A stretch of DNA of 5,410 nt from Oscillospiraceae bacterium. Lineage in GTDB: Bacteria > Bacillota > Clostridia > Oscillospirales > UBA929. The stretch covers positions 1 to 5,410 of the forward strand of contig JAITQI010000128.1 of the NCBI GenBank assembly GCA_031289065.1, given 5' to 3'. Positions 1 through 5,410 of the stretch are shown here, piece by piece. A program made the translations under genes and the position numbers. The stretch's first letter is position 1. Every line of letters starts with the position of its first letter. The notes below the pieces were generated by a model. It made no database searches, was not told where the DNA came from, and worked only from the letters and a program-made list of their open reading frames with translations.

Positions 1-663
1 AAAGCTGGTGCCGCAGCGGGGATGGAAGCGGATAAAGCCGCGGACGTTGTCCACGGTGAGTTCGGCCCCGGCCTCGTAGCAGGCGATGGTCTTGTGTTCC
101 GCGCCGTGGTAGCCGAAGACCCGCCTGATGTCCTTCATGCGGGAGACCAGCGCCAGATAGCCCACCAGGATGGCCATGCGCACCGCGCCCTCGATGAGGT
201 TGCGAACGATGCCGGGCAGGGCGTCCACGCCGATCAGGCCGGTGAGGAAGGCGGGCAGCAGCATGAAGATGCCCACCGACAGCAGCACCCCCAGGACGAC
301 GGCGAAGGTCATGACCGCTTTCTGGGCCTTTTCGCCGCTGAGCACCTTGTCCAGCCACAGGCTGAACTTGGAGGGGTTTTCCGGCTCGGGCTCGTCTTCC
401 CCGGTCTCGGGGAACAGCTCGGCCGACCAGGTGAGGGCGCGCATCCCCTCCACCATGGAATCCACAAAGTTGACCGCCCCTCGGATGAAGGGCCAGCCCA
501 GGATGGGATATTTGTTTTTGATGGGGTTGAGCTGTTTTTGCTTGGTTTCCAGCCCGTTTGGCCCGCGCACCACCGCGACCGACTTGTCCGGCCCGCGCAT
601 CATGATCCCTTCGATGATGGCCTGTCCGCCGATCATGGTTTTGAAACCTTTATCCTTGCCCAT
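1..663 (-). CDS. yqhQ: YqhQ/DUF1385 family membrane protein, 3' end missing
   Basis: This is the N-terminal 221 residues of a DUF1385 protein, named YqhQ in Bacillus subtilis; the reading frame is open through base 1. The family hallmarks are present: IGGQAIIEGIMMRGP at residues 11-25, YHGAEHKTIACYEAG at 185-199 and RFHPRCGTSF at 212-221. Hydrophobic segments at about 117-145 and 156-174 look like membrane spans. An acidic, proline-rich linker (about 82-99) precedes the first. Family members are about 300 residues long, so roughly a quarter is probably missing beyond the edge. The ATG at 663-661 is chosen because AGAGGA lies 7 nt upstream and the conserved IGGQAIIEG motif follows about ten residues later. 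The biochemical function is not established; the conserved His, Glu and Cys residues suggest a metal site, which is inference. In many Firmicutes this gene precedes prmC and prfA, so those may lie just outside. It appears to have its own promoter. Confidence 0.93.
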   Translation of the reverse strand, partial: MGKDKGFKTMIGGQAIIEGIMMRGPDKSVAVVRGPNGLETKQKQLNPIKNKYPILGWPFIRGAVNFVDSMVEGMRALTWSAELFPETGEDEPEPENPSKFSLWLDKVLSGEKAQKAVMTFAVVLGVLLSVGIFMLLPAFLTGLIGVDALPGIVRNLIEGAVRMAILVGYLALVSRMKDIRRVFGYHGAEHKTIACYEAGAELTVDNVRGFIRFHPRCGTSF

Positions 664-670
664 GATTTTT

Positions 671-676
671 TCCTCT
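671..676 (-). promoter_or_regulatory. Ribosome binding site of the yqhQ-like gene
   Basis: AGAGGA on the minus strand, 7 nt before the ATG at 663-661, is a good Shine-Dalgarno match. It supports that start codon. It lies four bases downstream of a small hairpin in the leader. Confidence 0.75.
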
Positions 677-680
677 CTGC

Positions 681-694
681 GGGGATGTTTCCCC
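681..694 (-). promoter_or_regulatory. Small leader hairpin upstream of the yqhQ ribosome binding site
   Basis: The minus strand reads GGGGA-AACA-TCCCC, a perfect 5-bp stem with a 4-nt loop. It would sit at or just after the predicted transcription start and four bases before the Shine-Dalgarno sequence. It is too short and lacks the T-run of an intrinsic terminator. Possible roles are protecting the 5' end of the mRNA or keeping the ribosome binding site open. It could also be a chance inverted repeat in GC-rich DNA. Confidence 0.4.
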
Positions 695-701
695 TTTTGG
701 C

Positions 702-730
702 ATTGTATCAGAAACGCGGGGAGAGCGCAA
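702..730 (-). promoter_or_regulatory. Sigma-A-type promoter for the yqhQ-like gene
   Basis: On the minus strand a -10 box TACAAT (702-707, five of six consensus bases) is preceded by TGA, giving an extended TGn -10. A weak -35 TTGCGC (725-730, three of six) lies exactly 17 bp upstream. The predicted start is near base 695, giving a leader of about 30 nt before the ATG at 663. This is the only convincing promoter seen in the window, and it implies that yqhQ can be transcribed independently of the upstream signalling operon. Confidence 0.65.
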
Positions 731-740
731 GTCAGACGGC

Positions 741-763
741 GGGCGGCGGGGGGGATACGGGGG
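741..763 (+). other. G-quadruplex-type G-rich tract between operon end and yqhQ promoter
   Basis: The plus strand carries four usable GGG runs: 741-743, 748-750, 752-754 and 759-761. They are separated by loops CGGC, G and ATAC, which satisfies the usual G3+N1-7 quadruplex pattern. The tract lies between the histidine kinase stop (777-775) and the -35 box of the next promoter. The G-rich strand is the template for leftward transcription, so the RNA would be C-rich. Whether it folds is unknown. Confidence 0.5.
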
Positions 764-774
764 ATTTCCGCCCT

Positions 775-2253
775 TTACAGCGCCTCTTCGGGGGCCGCCG
801 CGTACCCTTCTCCGATTTTGAGGGGGAGGCGGACGGTGACGGCGGTGCCCTGGCCGACGGTGCTTTCGATGTTGAGAGAGCCGCTGTGCAGCTTGACGAT
901 CTCGTCGCTGACGGCCAGACCGATGCCGCTGCCCCGGGCTTTGGAGCTGCCCTTGTAGAACTTGAATTTGACCCGGGGCAGTTCCTCCGGGGGGATGCCC
1001 GCGCCGTAGTCCTTCACCCGGACGGTGACGGTGTCCTCCTCGGCGATGATGGCGGTGTCGATGCGCCGTCCGTCTCCGCCGTGTTTGGCGGCGTTGTCGA
1101 GGATGTTCAGGAAGACTTGCCGCAGGCGGGCCCTGTCCCCCTCGATTTCGGGGATGTCCCCCTTTTCCTCGTAGGTCAGGATGATGCCCTCCTTGGCCAG
1201 GGTGTCCATATACAGGTAGACGACCTCCTCGAACTCGGCCCTCACGTCCATGGGCTCGACCTGGAGGGTCATGCGCCCGCCTTCCATGCGGGTGAAGTCC
1301 AGCAGCTCTTCCACCATTTTGGTCAGCCGTCCGGTTTCGCCCAGCATGATGCGCAGGCCTTTTTTGACCTCCTCCATATCCCGCATGTCGGCCGACAGCA
1401 AGGTTTCGCCCCAGCCCGCGATGGCGGTCAGAGGGGTGCGCAATTCGTGGGAGACCGCCGAAATAAAGTCGTTTTTGATGCGCTCGGCCAGACTGATTTC
1501 GGCGGACATGTTGTTGATGGTGTCGGTCAGCTCGCCGATTTCGTCGTCATATTTTTTCTCGATGCGGGCGCCGTAGCCGCCCCCGGCGATCTTTTTGGCG
1601 ATCTCGTTGACCTCCTGAATGGGGATCAGGATGGAACTGATGAAATACATGTTGGTGCCGGTGACAAAGATGATGACGATGATGCCGAAAAGCATGGCGG
1701 TGCCGGTGGACAGCAACACCTGGCGGTCAACCAGCTTCATGCTGGTCACATACCGCATGACCCCGACGATTTGGTTGCCGCCGAACATCAGCGGGGCGGA
1801 CACCGACAGCACTCTCTCCCCGCTGAGGGGCTCCACGCCGATGTAGGAATCCATCTGCCCCGACTTGAAGGCGTTTTGCACGTCCGGGGTGCCGGGCACC
1901 ACCCCCACCGTGGGGCCCATGGTGGAGATCTCCACCCGGCCGTAGAGGTTAATGAATTGGAGCTCCATGCGCTCTTTGTAGGAAAACTCCTCGGCGTAGT
2001 GGTAGGCTTTTTGGAAAAACTCGTCCCGGCTGGTGTTGATGTAGCGGGAGAAAAAGCTGCTGGTGGCCCGGGCGTTGCTCTCCACGTTGGCCATCACGCC
2101 GGTGGTGTAGTAGTTGGCCGCCGCGACGGAATACGCCGAAACCGCCACGAGGACAATCATGAACACCAACCCCAGGCTGTTGACCAGCCACCGGGCGCGG
2201 ATGCCTTTATACAGGCGGAACCGGCCGCCTTTTCCCCTGGTCAGCTTCCCCAT
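775..2253 (-). CDS. Membrane sensor histidine kinase (two TM, HAMP, HisKA, HATPase)
   Basis: This 492-residue protein is a complete sensor kinase that should autophosphorylate and pass phosphate to the regulator encoded just upstream. A basic cytoplasmic N-terminus (1-22) is followed by TM1 (about 23-46), an extracytoplasmic domain of about 130 residues resembling PAS/Cache sensor folds (47-178), TM2 (about 180-206) and a HAMP linker (about 207-259). The H-box SHELRTPLTAI has its phosphoacceptor at His269. The ATPase domain has an N-box NILDNAAKH (383-391), a G1 box DYGAGI (415-420) and a G2 box GSGIGLAV (441-448). The F-box region reads VKFKFYKGSSKARG, not the common FxxFxR form. The ATG at 2253-2251 is chosen over upstream in-frame codons because the preceding 42 residues lie inside the regulator gene and look like a shadow sequence. 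A GGGGG run 11 nt upstream could act as a ribosome site. The start overlaps the regulator by 13 nt, so translation is probably coupled. The ligand is unknown. Confidence 0.95.
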   Translation of the reverse strand: MGKLTRGKGGRFRLYKGIRARWLVNSLGLVFMIVLVAVSAYSVAAANYYTTGVMANVESNARATSSFFSRYINTSRDEFFQKAYHYAEEFSYKERMELQFINLYGRVEISTMGPTVGVVPGTPDVQNAFKSGQMDSYIGVEPLSGERVLSVSAPLMFGGNQIVGVMRYVTSMKLVDRQVLLSTGTAMLFGIIVIIFVTGTNMYFISSILIPIQEVNEIAKKIAGGGYGARIEKKYDDEIGELTDTINNMSAEISLAERIKNDFISAVSHELRTPLTAIAGWGETLLSADMRDMEEVKKGLRIMLGETGRLTKMVEELLDFTRMEGGRMTLQVEPMDVRAEFEEVVYLYMDTLAKEGIILTYEEKGDIPEIEGDRARLRQVFLNILDNAAKHGGDGRRIDTAIIAEEDTVTVRVKDYGAGIPPEELPRVKFKFYKGSSKARGSGIGLAVSDEIVKLHSGSLNIESTVGQGTAVTVRLPLKIGEGYAAAPEEAL

Positions 2254-2927
2254 TTGTATCCATACCCCCAAACTGTGGTGATGTACGCGGGGTTGGCGGT
2301 GTCGTCCTCGATCTTGATGCGCAGGCGGCGGATGTTGACGTCCACGATTTTGAGCTCGCCGTAGTAGTCCCGCCCCCACACGGCGGCCAGGATGGACTCC
2401 CGGGACAGGGCGATGGCCGGGTTTTCCATGAACATCTTGATGATGGCGTATTCCACCTGGGTGAGTTTGATGCGCTGGCCGTTCTTCTCCAGGGTGCGGT
2501 TGCGGGTGCTCAGGAGGAAGGGGCCGCTGCGCATGTCGCCCCGCTGGACGGTGGGCTCGCCGCCGACGCGGCGGCAGAGGGCGTCCACCCGGGCGATGAG
2601 CTCGGTGGGGGAAAAGGGCTTTGTCACGTAGTCGTCGGCCCCGGTCATGAGCCCGGTCACCTTGTCCATCTCGCCGGTGCGGGCGGTGAGCATGATGATA
2701 CCCATGTTGCTGCCCGAGGCCCGGATCCGGCGGCAGACCTCGAAGCCGTCGATGTCGGGCAGCATGATGTCGAGGACAGCCACCTTGACGTCGGGGTTTT
2801 CCGCCAGGCAGGCCAGCGCCTGTTCGCCGGTCTCGGCCTCGAGCACCTCATAGCCGGCCCGGTTGAGATTGATGACGACAAAGCTGCGAATGCTCGACTC
2901 GTCTTCCAGCACCAATACCTGTTTCAT
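2241..2927 (-). CDS. OmpR/PhoB-family response regulator
   Basis: This 228-residue DNA-binding regulator is the likely phosphorylation target of the sensor kinase that follows. The receiver domain (about 1-120) has the acidic pair Glu8/Asp9, the phosphoacceptor Asp53 in VLDIMLPD, the switch Thr81 in TAR and the conserved Lys103 in TKPF. A winged-helix domain (about 130-227) contains LTQVEYAIIKMF, VDVNIRRLRIKIE and the terminal wing GYGYKW. Length and layout are typical of the OmpR/PhoB class. The ATG at 2927-2925 is preferred over an in-frame ATG at 2969 because the receiver fold begins directly with MKQVLVLEDE. Its ATG shares ATGA with the lipoprotein stop, and an AGGGGAG sequence about 11 nt upstream could serve it. 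The 3' end overlaps the kinase start by 13 nt. Target genes cannot be told from the window. Confidence 0.96.
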   Translation of the reverse strand: MKQVLVLEDESSIRSFVVINLNRAGYEVLEAETGEQALACLAENPDVKVAVLDIMLPDIDGFEVCRRIRASGSNMGIIMLTARTGEMDKVTGLMTGADDYVTKPFSPTELIARVDALCRRVGGEPTVQRGDMRSGPFLLSTRNRTLEKNGQRIKLTQVEYAIIKMFMENPAIALSRESILAAVWGRDYYGELKIVDVNIRRLRIKIEDDTANPAYITTVWGYGYKWGS

Positions 2928-4321
2928 CCCAGATTCAACTCCCCTGTGATCCATTCGTCCTGAATCCAAAAACTTTTAGCGGGCAGGTCCGCCTCGTCAA
3001 TGGCGAAGAGGCCCACCGCCCCGGAGCGTTTTACCGCGGTGACGATCATGTCCTGCCGACTGAGCACCGTCACCCGACCCTCTTCCCGGGCCAGTTCCTC
3101 CCGGTTGTCCCCGGTCAGGGTGGAGATGACCAGCAGGTCGAGGGGGACGTCCTCCAGGGTGCGGGGCACGGCGAACACAAAATTTTTCTCCCCGGTGGAG
3201 ACGTTGTACCGACGCATGGTCAGTCCGTTGAAGGTGTCCCGGGAAAGCTGGGACATACCGGCGACCCAATTGTCCGGCACCTCGAAATACCATTTGTCGG
3301 TGTAGTTGTGGAAGGTTGTTTTGATCACTCTGCTGTTGCCCCAAATGTCATAGGCGCGCCACTGGACGAGCCACACCGTGCCCTCGTCGTTCAGGCTGTA
3401 GGGCGGCAGGGCTATCGGTTCCGGCACCTCCAGGACGCCGTCCCCGTCGATGTCGGTGGCCACCGGGGTGGTGTACTGGCGCACCAGGCCTTGGCTGACA
3501 CCGGTCTCCGCGTCGAGGGTGATGTTGGACAGCGTCCCGCCCCGGACGGCGCAAATGTCGGTGACCACCGCGTTTACGTCGTACTGGCTGGCCACGAACA
3601 CGGCCGGTTGGCCGCTGGAGAGCTGCCCCGACTTGAGACGGATGAGGGAGCTGATGTTTTTGGACAAGGGGGCTTGGGAGAGCAGGGGCATCCCCGCGCC
3701 GTCATAGGCGTACATTTCGGCGACGCCGCTGGGGGCGTCCGGTTTTTCGGCGGTCACGGCGGCGTCCTGCCGCAACACCACCAGTTCGGTGCGCCCGTCT
3801 CCGTCCATGTCCTGCAGGGCATATCCGTTGCAGGCGACCGACAGGAGCAGCTCCATTTTCCCGGCGCGGAAAGTATGTACGGTCAGGGCCTTGAGCGCGC
3901 CCTGCCCCACCCGCCAGACGATCAGAATCTCATTGCCGCCGTCCCGGTCCAAATCGGCGTAGGCGAAGCTGTTCACCGACTCGCCCTCGCCATCGATACG
4001 GGCCATCTGTTCGTAGCCGTTCCCCTTGTGATAAAAGATGGCGCACAGCGGCTTGTCGCCGACCACCCGGTAGAAGATGGCGGTGTCCTCCTCGCCGTCC
4101 CCATCGATGTCCACCTTTTGCACGGCCTGCCGGTTGACGCCGCTGATGGGGGAAATCAACTGGGCGTTCTGGGCCAGCTGTTTGTCGATCTGCTTTTGCA
4201 GCTGCACCGACTCCTGGGGCTGTTTGGGCAGAGCCAGGAGCTCGTCGGCGGACAGGGAAAAACAGCCCGTCAGGCCGAGGGATACGCACAGGCAGAGCAG
4301 CAGCGCCAATCCTTTTTTCAT
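2924..4321 (-). CDS. Lipoprotein with VCBS/FG-GAP-like DxDxDG repeats
   Basis: This 465-residue exported protein begins with a lipoprotein signal: basic MKKG, a hydrophobic stretch and the lipobox LTGC with Cys20 as lipidation site, so it should be anchored on the outer face of the membrane. A short alpha-helical, glutamine-rich stretch (about 32-55) follows. Four calcium-loop-like segments are visible: DIDGDGEED (71-79), DLDRDGGNE (123-131), DMDGDGRTE (171-179) and DIDGDGVLE (290-298), most followed by hydrophobic beta-strand residues. This pattern is known from FG-GAP/VCBS beta-propeller proteins. The N-terminal ADELLALPK segment recalls a clostridial lipoprotein family of unknown function; this is memory, not a search. 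The ATG at 4321-4319 has an AGGAGAAAGGG ribosome site ending 6 nt upstream. The gene follows the H-less kinase by 31 nt and its stop overlaps the regulator start. Inference: it senses or binds something outside the cell, or modulates the sensor kinase. No enzyme motif was recognised. Confidence 0.88.
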   Translation of the reverse strand: MKKGLALLLCLCVSLGLTGCFSLSADELLALPKQPQESVQLQKQIDKQLAQNAQLISPISGVNRQAVQKVDIDGDGEEDTAIFYRVVGDKPLCAIFYHKGNGYEQMARIDGEGESVNSFAYADLDRDGGNEILIVWRVGQGALKALTVHTFRAGKMELLLSVACNGYALQDMDGDGRTELVVLRQDAAVTAEKPDAPSGVAEMYAYDGAGMPLLSQAPLSKNISSLIRLKSGQLSSGQPAVFVASQYDVNAVVTDICAVRGGTLSNITLDAETGVSQGLVRQYTTPVATDIDGDGVLEVPEPIALPPYSLNDEGTVWLVQWRAYDIWGNSRVIKTTFHNYTDKWYFEVPDNWVAGMSQLSRDTFNGLTMRRYNVSTGEKNFVFAVPRTLEDVPLDLLVISTLTGDNREELAREEGRVTVLSRQDMIVTAVKRSGAVGLFAIDEADLPAKSFWIQDEWITGELNLG

Positions 4322-4327
4322 AGTTAT

Positions 4328-4338
4328 CCCTTTCTCCT
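4328..4338 (-). promoter_or_regulatory. Ribosome binding site of the lipoprotein gene
   Basis: AGGAGAAAGGG on the minus strand combines two purine-rich Shine-Dalgarno candidates. The proximal AAAGGG ends 6 nt before the ATG at 4321-4319, and the distal AGGAG lies 12 nt away. It fixes the lipoprotein start and is the strongest ribosome site within the operon. Confidence 0.7.
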
Positions 4339-4352
4339 ATCGCCAAATCGTA

Positions 4353-5410
4353 TCAATACCTCGTGGGGTGATACAGCGGGTGCCCGCTGGGGAGGGTTAC
4401 CGACAGCTCCAGGAGCGCGTGAGAGAAGCCGCCGGCGTAATCGGCCGACGGGTGGCTTCGCAGCAGTTCGGAGGCCGCCCGGCTCCGGCGCAGGGAGACG
4501 GCGACACTTGTCCCCTTCCCCACCACCGACTCGAGCATGACCGCGCCGCCGTGCAGCTCGGCGATGCCGCGCACAAGGGGCAGGCCCAGGGTTCCGCCGT
4601 CCCGGCCGGGGGCGAAAGGGGTGTGGAAGATGTGGGGCAACATATCGGGGGGGATGCCCTCGCCGGTGTCGGCGACCCGGAGCCAGACAAATTCCGGCGC
4701 GCCGGACAGGGAAAGAGTGACTTTTCCGCCGCCGGGCGTGTGCAGGAGGGCGTTGGACAGCAGGTTGAGGAGCAGCCGCTCGATCTTTTGCTCGTCAAAG
4801 GCCAGGGTGAGGGGGGCGTCGGGCGGGTCGAAGAGGAGGGACACGCCCCGGGCCGCGGCAAAGGGCGAGGCCGCGTCCACCGTCTCCCCCGCGAAGGCGG
4901 TCAAATCCCGCTCCCGGAGGTGGAGGGTCGTCTGTCCCGACAGGTATTGGGGCAGTTCCAGCAGGTTGTTGGACAGCCGGAGCAGCTGCAAACAACTCTG
5001 GGACAGGGAGGCAAAATAGCGGCGGCTCTTTTCATCCTGGGCCTCCTCCAGCCGCCCGGACAGCAAACCCAAGGCGGACAGCAGGGGGATCAGGGGGGCC
5101 CGCAGTTTGCCGCCCAATTGGGACATGGCGGCGGACAGCGCCCCCGGCCCGGTCTGCCCCATGGGGTTGATGGTGATCCACGCGCTCCGGTCCAGGGGGA
5201 CGCATTGCAGGTCGAAGGGGGCCCCGGCGACGGTCACCCCGCAGAGGGCCAACCCCTCTCCCCGGGCGGCGGCTTCGGCGATCCTGTCGGCCTCCTGGAG
5301 GGGGAGCCAGGCGGACAGGGGTTTGCCCAGCGCGTCCGCCCCGAGCAGTTGTTCGGCCGCGCCGGTGAGCCGCGCCACGCGGCCGTCCTCCAGCAGGTGC
5401 GCGGTGAGAG
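4353..5410 (-). CDS. Histidine-kinase-like protein lacking the phosphoacceptor His (5' end missing)
   Basis: The last 351 residues of a cytoplasmic protein are visible and the frame remains open to the window edge. Numbered from the GTG at 5378, residues up to about 75 plus ten upstream look like a PAS-type domain (DGRVARLTGAAEQLLGADAL). A two-helix DHp-like segment follows (about 81-145). Its H-box position reads GGKLRAPL instead of SHELRTPL, so Gly90 (codon 5111-5109) replaces the phosphoacceptor, and no other histidine occurs in those helices. The ATPase domain keeps an N-box NLLSNALLH (205-213), a G1 box DTGEGIPPD (237-245) and GIAELHGG (271-278). The G2 box is GGTLGLPLV, one glycine short of the usual pattern. 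A tail of about 45 residues follows the ATPase core. No membrane span is visible. It probably binds ATP but cannot autophosphorylate conventionally. The GTG is probably not the true start because PAS-like sequence continues upstream of it. It is the first visible gene of the operon. Confidence 0.85.
   Translation of the reverse strand, partial: LTAHLLEDGRVARLTGAAEQLLGADALGKPLSAWLPLQEADRIAEAAARGEGLALCGVTVAGAPFDLQCVPLDRSAWITINPMGQTGPGALSAAMSQLGGKLRAPLIPLLSALGLLSGRLEEAQDEKSRRYFASLSQSCLQLLRLSNNLLELPQYLSGQTTLHLRERDLTAFAGETVDAASPFAAARGVSLLFDPPDAPLTLAFDEQKIERLLLNLLSNALLHTPGGGKVTLSLSGAPEFVWLRVADTGEGIPPDMLPHIFHTPFAPGRDGGTLGLPLVRGIAELHGGAVMLESVVGKGTSVAVSLRRSRAASELLRSHPSADYAGGFSHALLELSVTLPSGHPLYHPTRY

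Noticed and set aside
741..773. Inverted repeat (gggcgg at 741-746, ccgccc at 768-773) as terminator of the kinase operon
   Set aside because: The stem is 6 bp with a 21-nt loop, and no T-run follows it on the minus strand, so it does not meet the pattern of an intrinsic terminator.
22..2364. 780-codon plus-strand open frame
   Set aside because: It runs antisense through three convincing minus-strand genes, is rich in His, Gly, Asp and Gln with no domain pattern, and is the expected long antisense frame of GC-rich DNA.
2254..2379. Upstream in-frame start at 2379 for the sensor kinase
   Set aside because: The extra 42 residues are encoded within the regulator's winged-helix region and look like out-of-frame sequence rich in Arg, His and Pro. 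They do not resemble a kinase N-terminus.
2928..2969. Upstream in-frame ATG at 2969 for the response regulator
   Set aside because: It would add 14 residues before the receiver fold and lies inside the lipoprotein gene. The ATG at 2927 starts directly at the conserved beta-strand.
4342..4371. Possible extended -10 (TGATACGAT) before the lipoprotein gene
   Set aside because: The -10 matches only four of six bases and the sequence 17 bp upstream (TGTATC) is a poor -35. The tight spacing favours read-through from the upstream gene.
3308..4540. 410-codon plus-strand open frame
   Set aside because: It is antisense to the lipoprotein and part of the H-less kinase, with low-complexity composition and no recognisable motifs.
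5376..5378. GTG start of the H-less kinase at 5378
   Set aside because: The same frame continues to the window edge with PAS-like sequence (LLEDGRV) that joins smoothly to what follows, so the true start is probably outside the window.

Overview
The window is a GC-rich stretch in which every supportable gene lies on the minus strand and is read from high to low coordinates. The lineage is most likely a high-GC Clostridia, probably an Oscillospiraceae-type gut bacterium. That rests on gene content and on recalled family resemblance, not on a search. The supporting features are a YqhQ/DUF1385 membrane protein, a clostridial-looking lipoprotein with DxDxDG repeats, an OmpR/PhoB regulator and an HK of a typical Firmicutes layout.

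In transcription order the layout is as follows. (1) 5410-4353: the 3' part of a soluble, PAS-like plus HATPase protein related to histidine kinases, whose H-box has lost its phosphoacceptor histidine. (2) 4321-2924: a 465-residue lipoprotein with four calcium-loop-like DxDxDG repeats. (3) 2927-2241: an OmpR/PhoB-family response regulator. (4) 2253-775: an intact two-TM sensor histidine kinase. (5) 774-664: a 111-nt gap holding a good sigma-A-type promoter, a small hairpin in the leader and a G-quadruplex-type G-rich tract. (6) 663-1: the first 221 codons of a YqhQ/DUF1385 membrane protein, cut by the window edge.

Genes 1 to 4 look like one operon. The spacer between the H-less kinase and the lipoprotein is 31 nt, the lipoprotein stop and regulator start share ATGA, and the regulator and sensor kinase overlap by 13 nt. 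The inference is a signalling cassette: an exported lipoprotein, a membrane sensor kinase and its regulator, plus a cytoplasmic kinase-like protein that cannot autophosphorylate in the usual way. The yqhQ-like gene has its own promoter and is probably a separate housekeeping transcription unit, although no intrinsic terminator separates it from the operon.

The most unusual points are the H-less kinase homologue, its linkage to an uncharacterised lipoprotein and a complete two-component pair, and the G-rich tract between the operon end and the yqhQ promoter.
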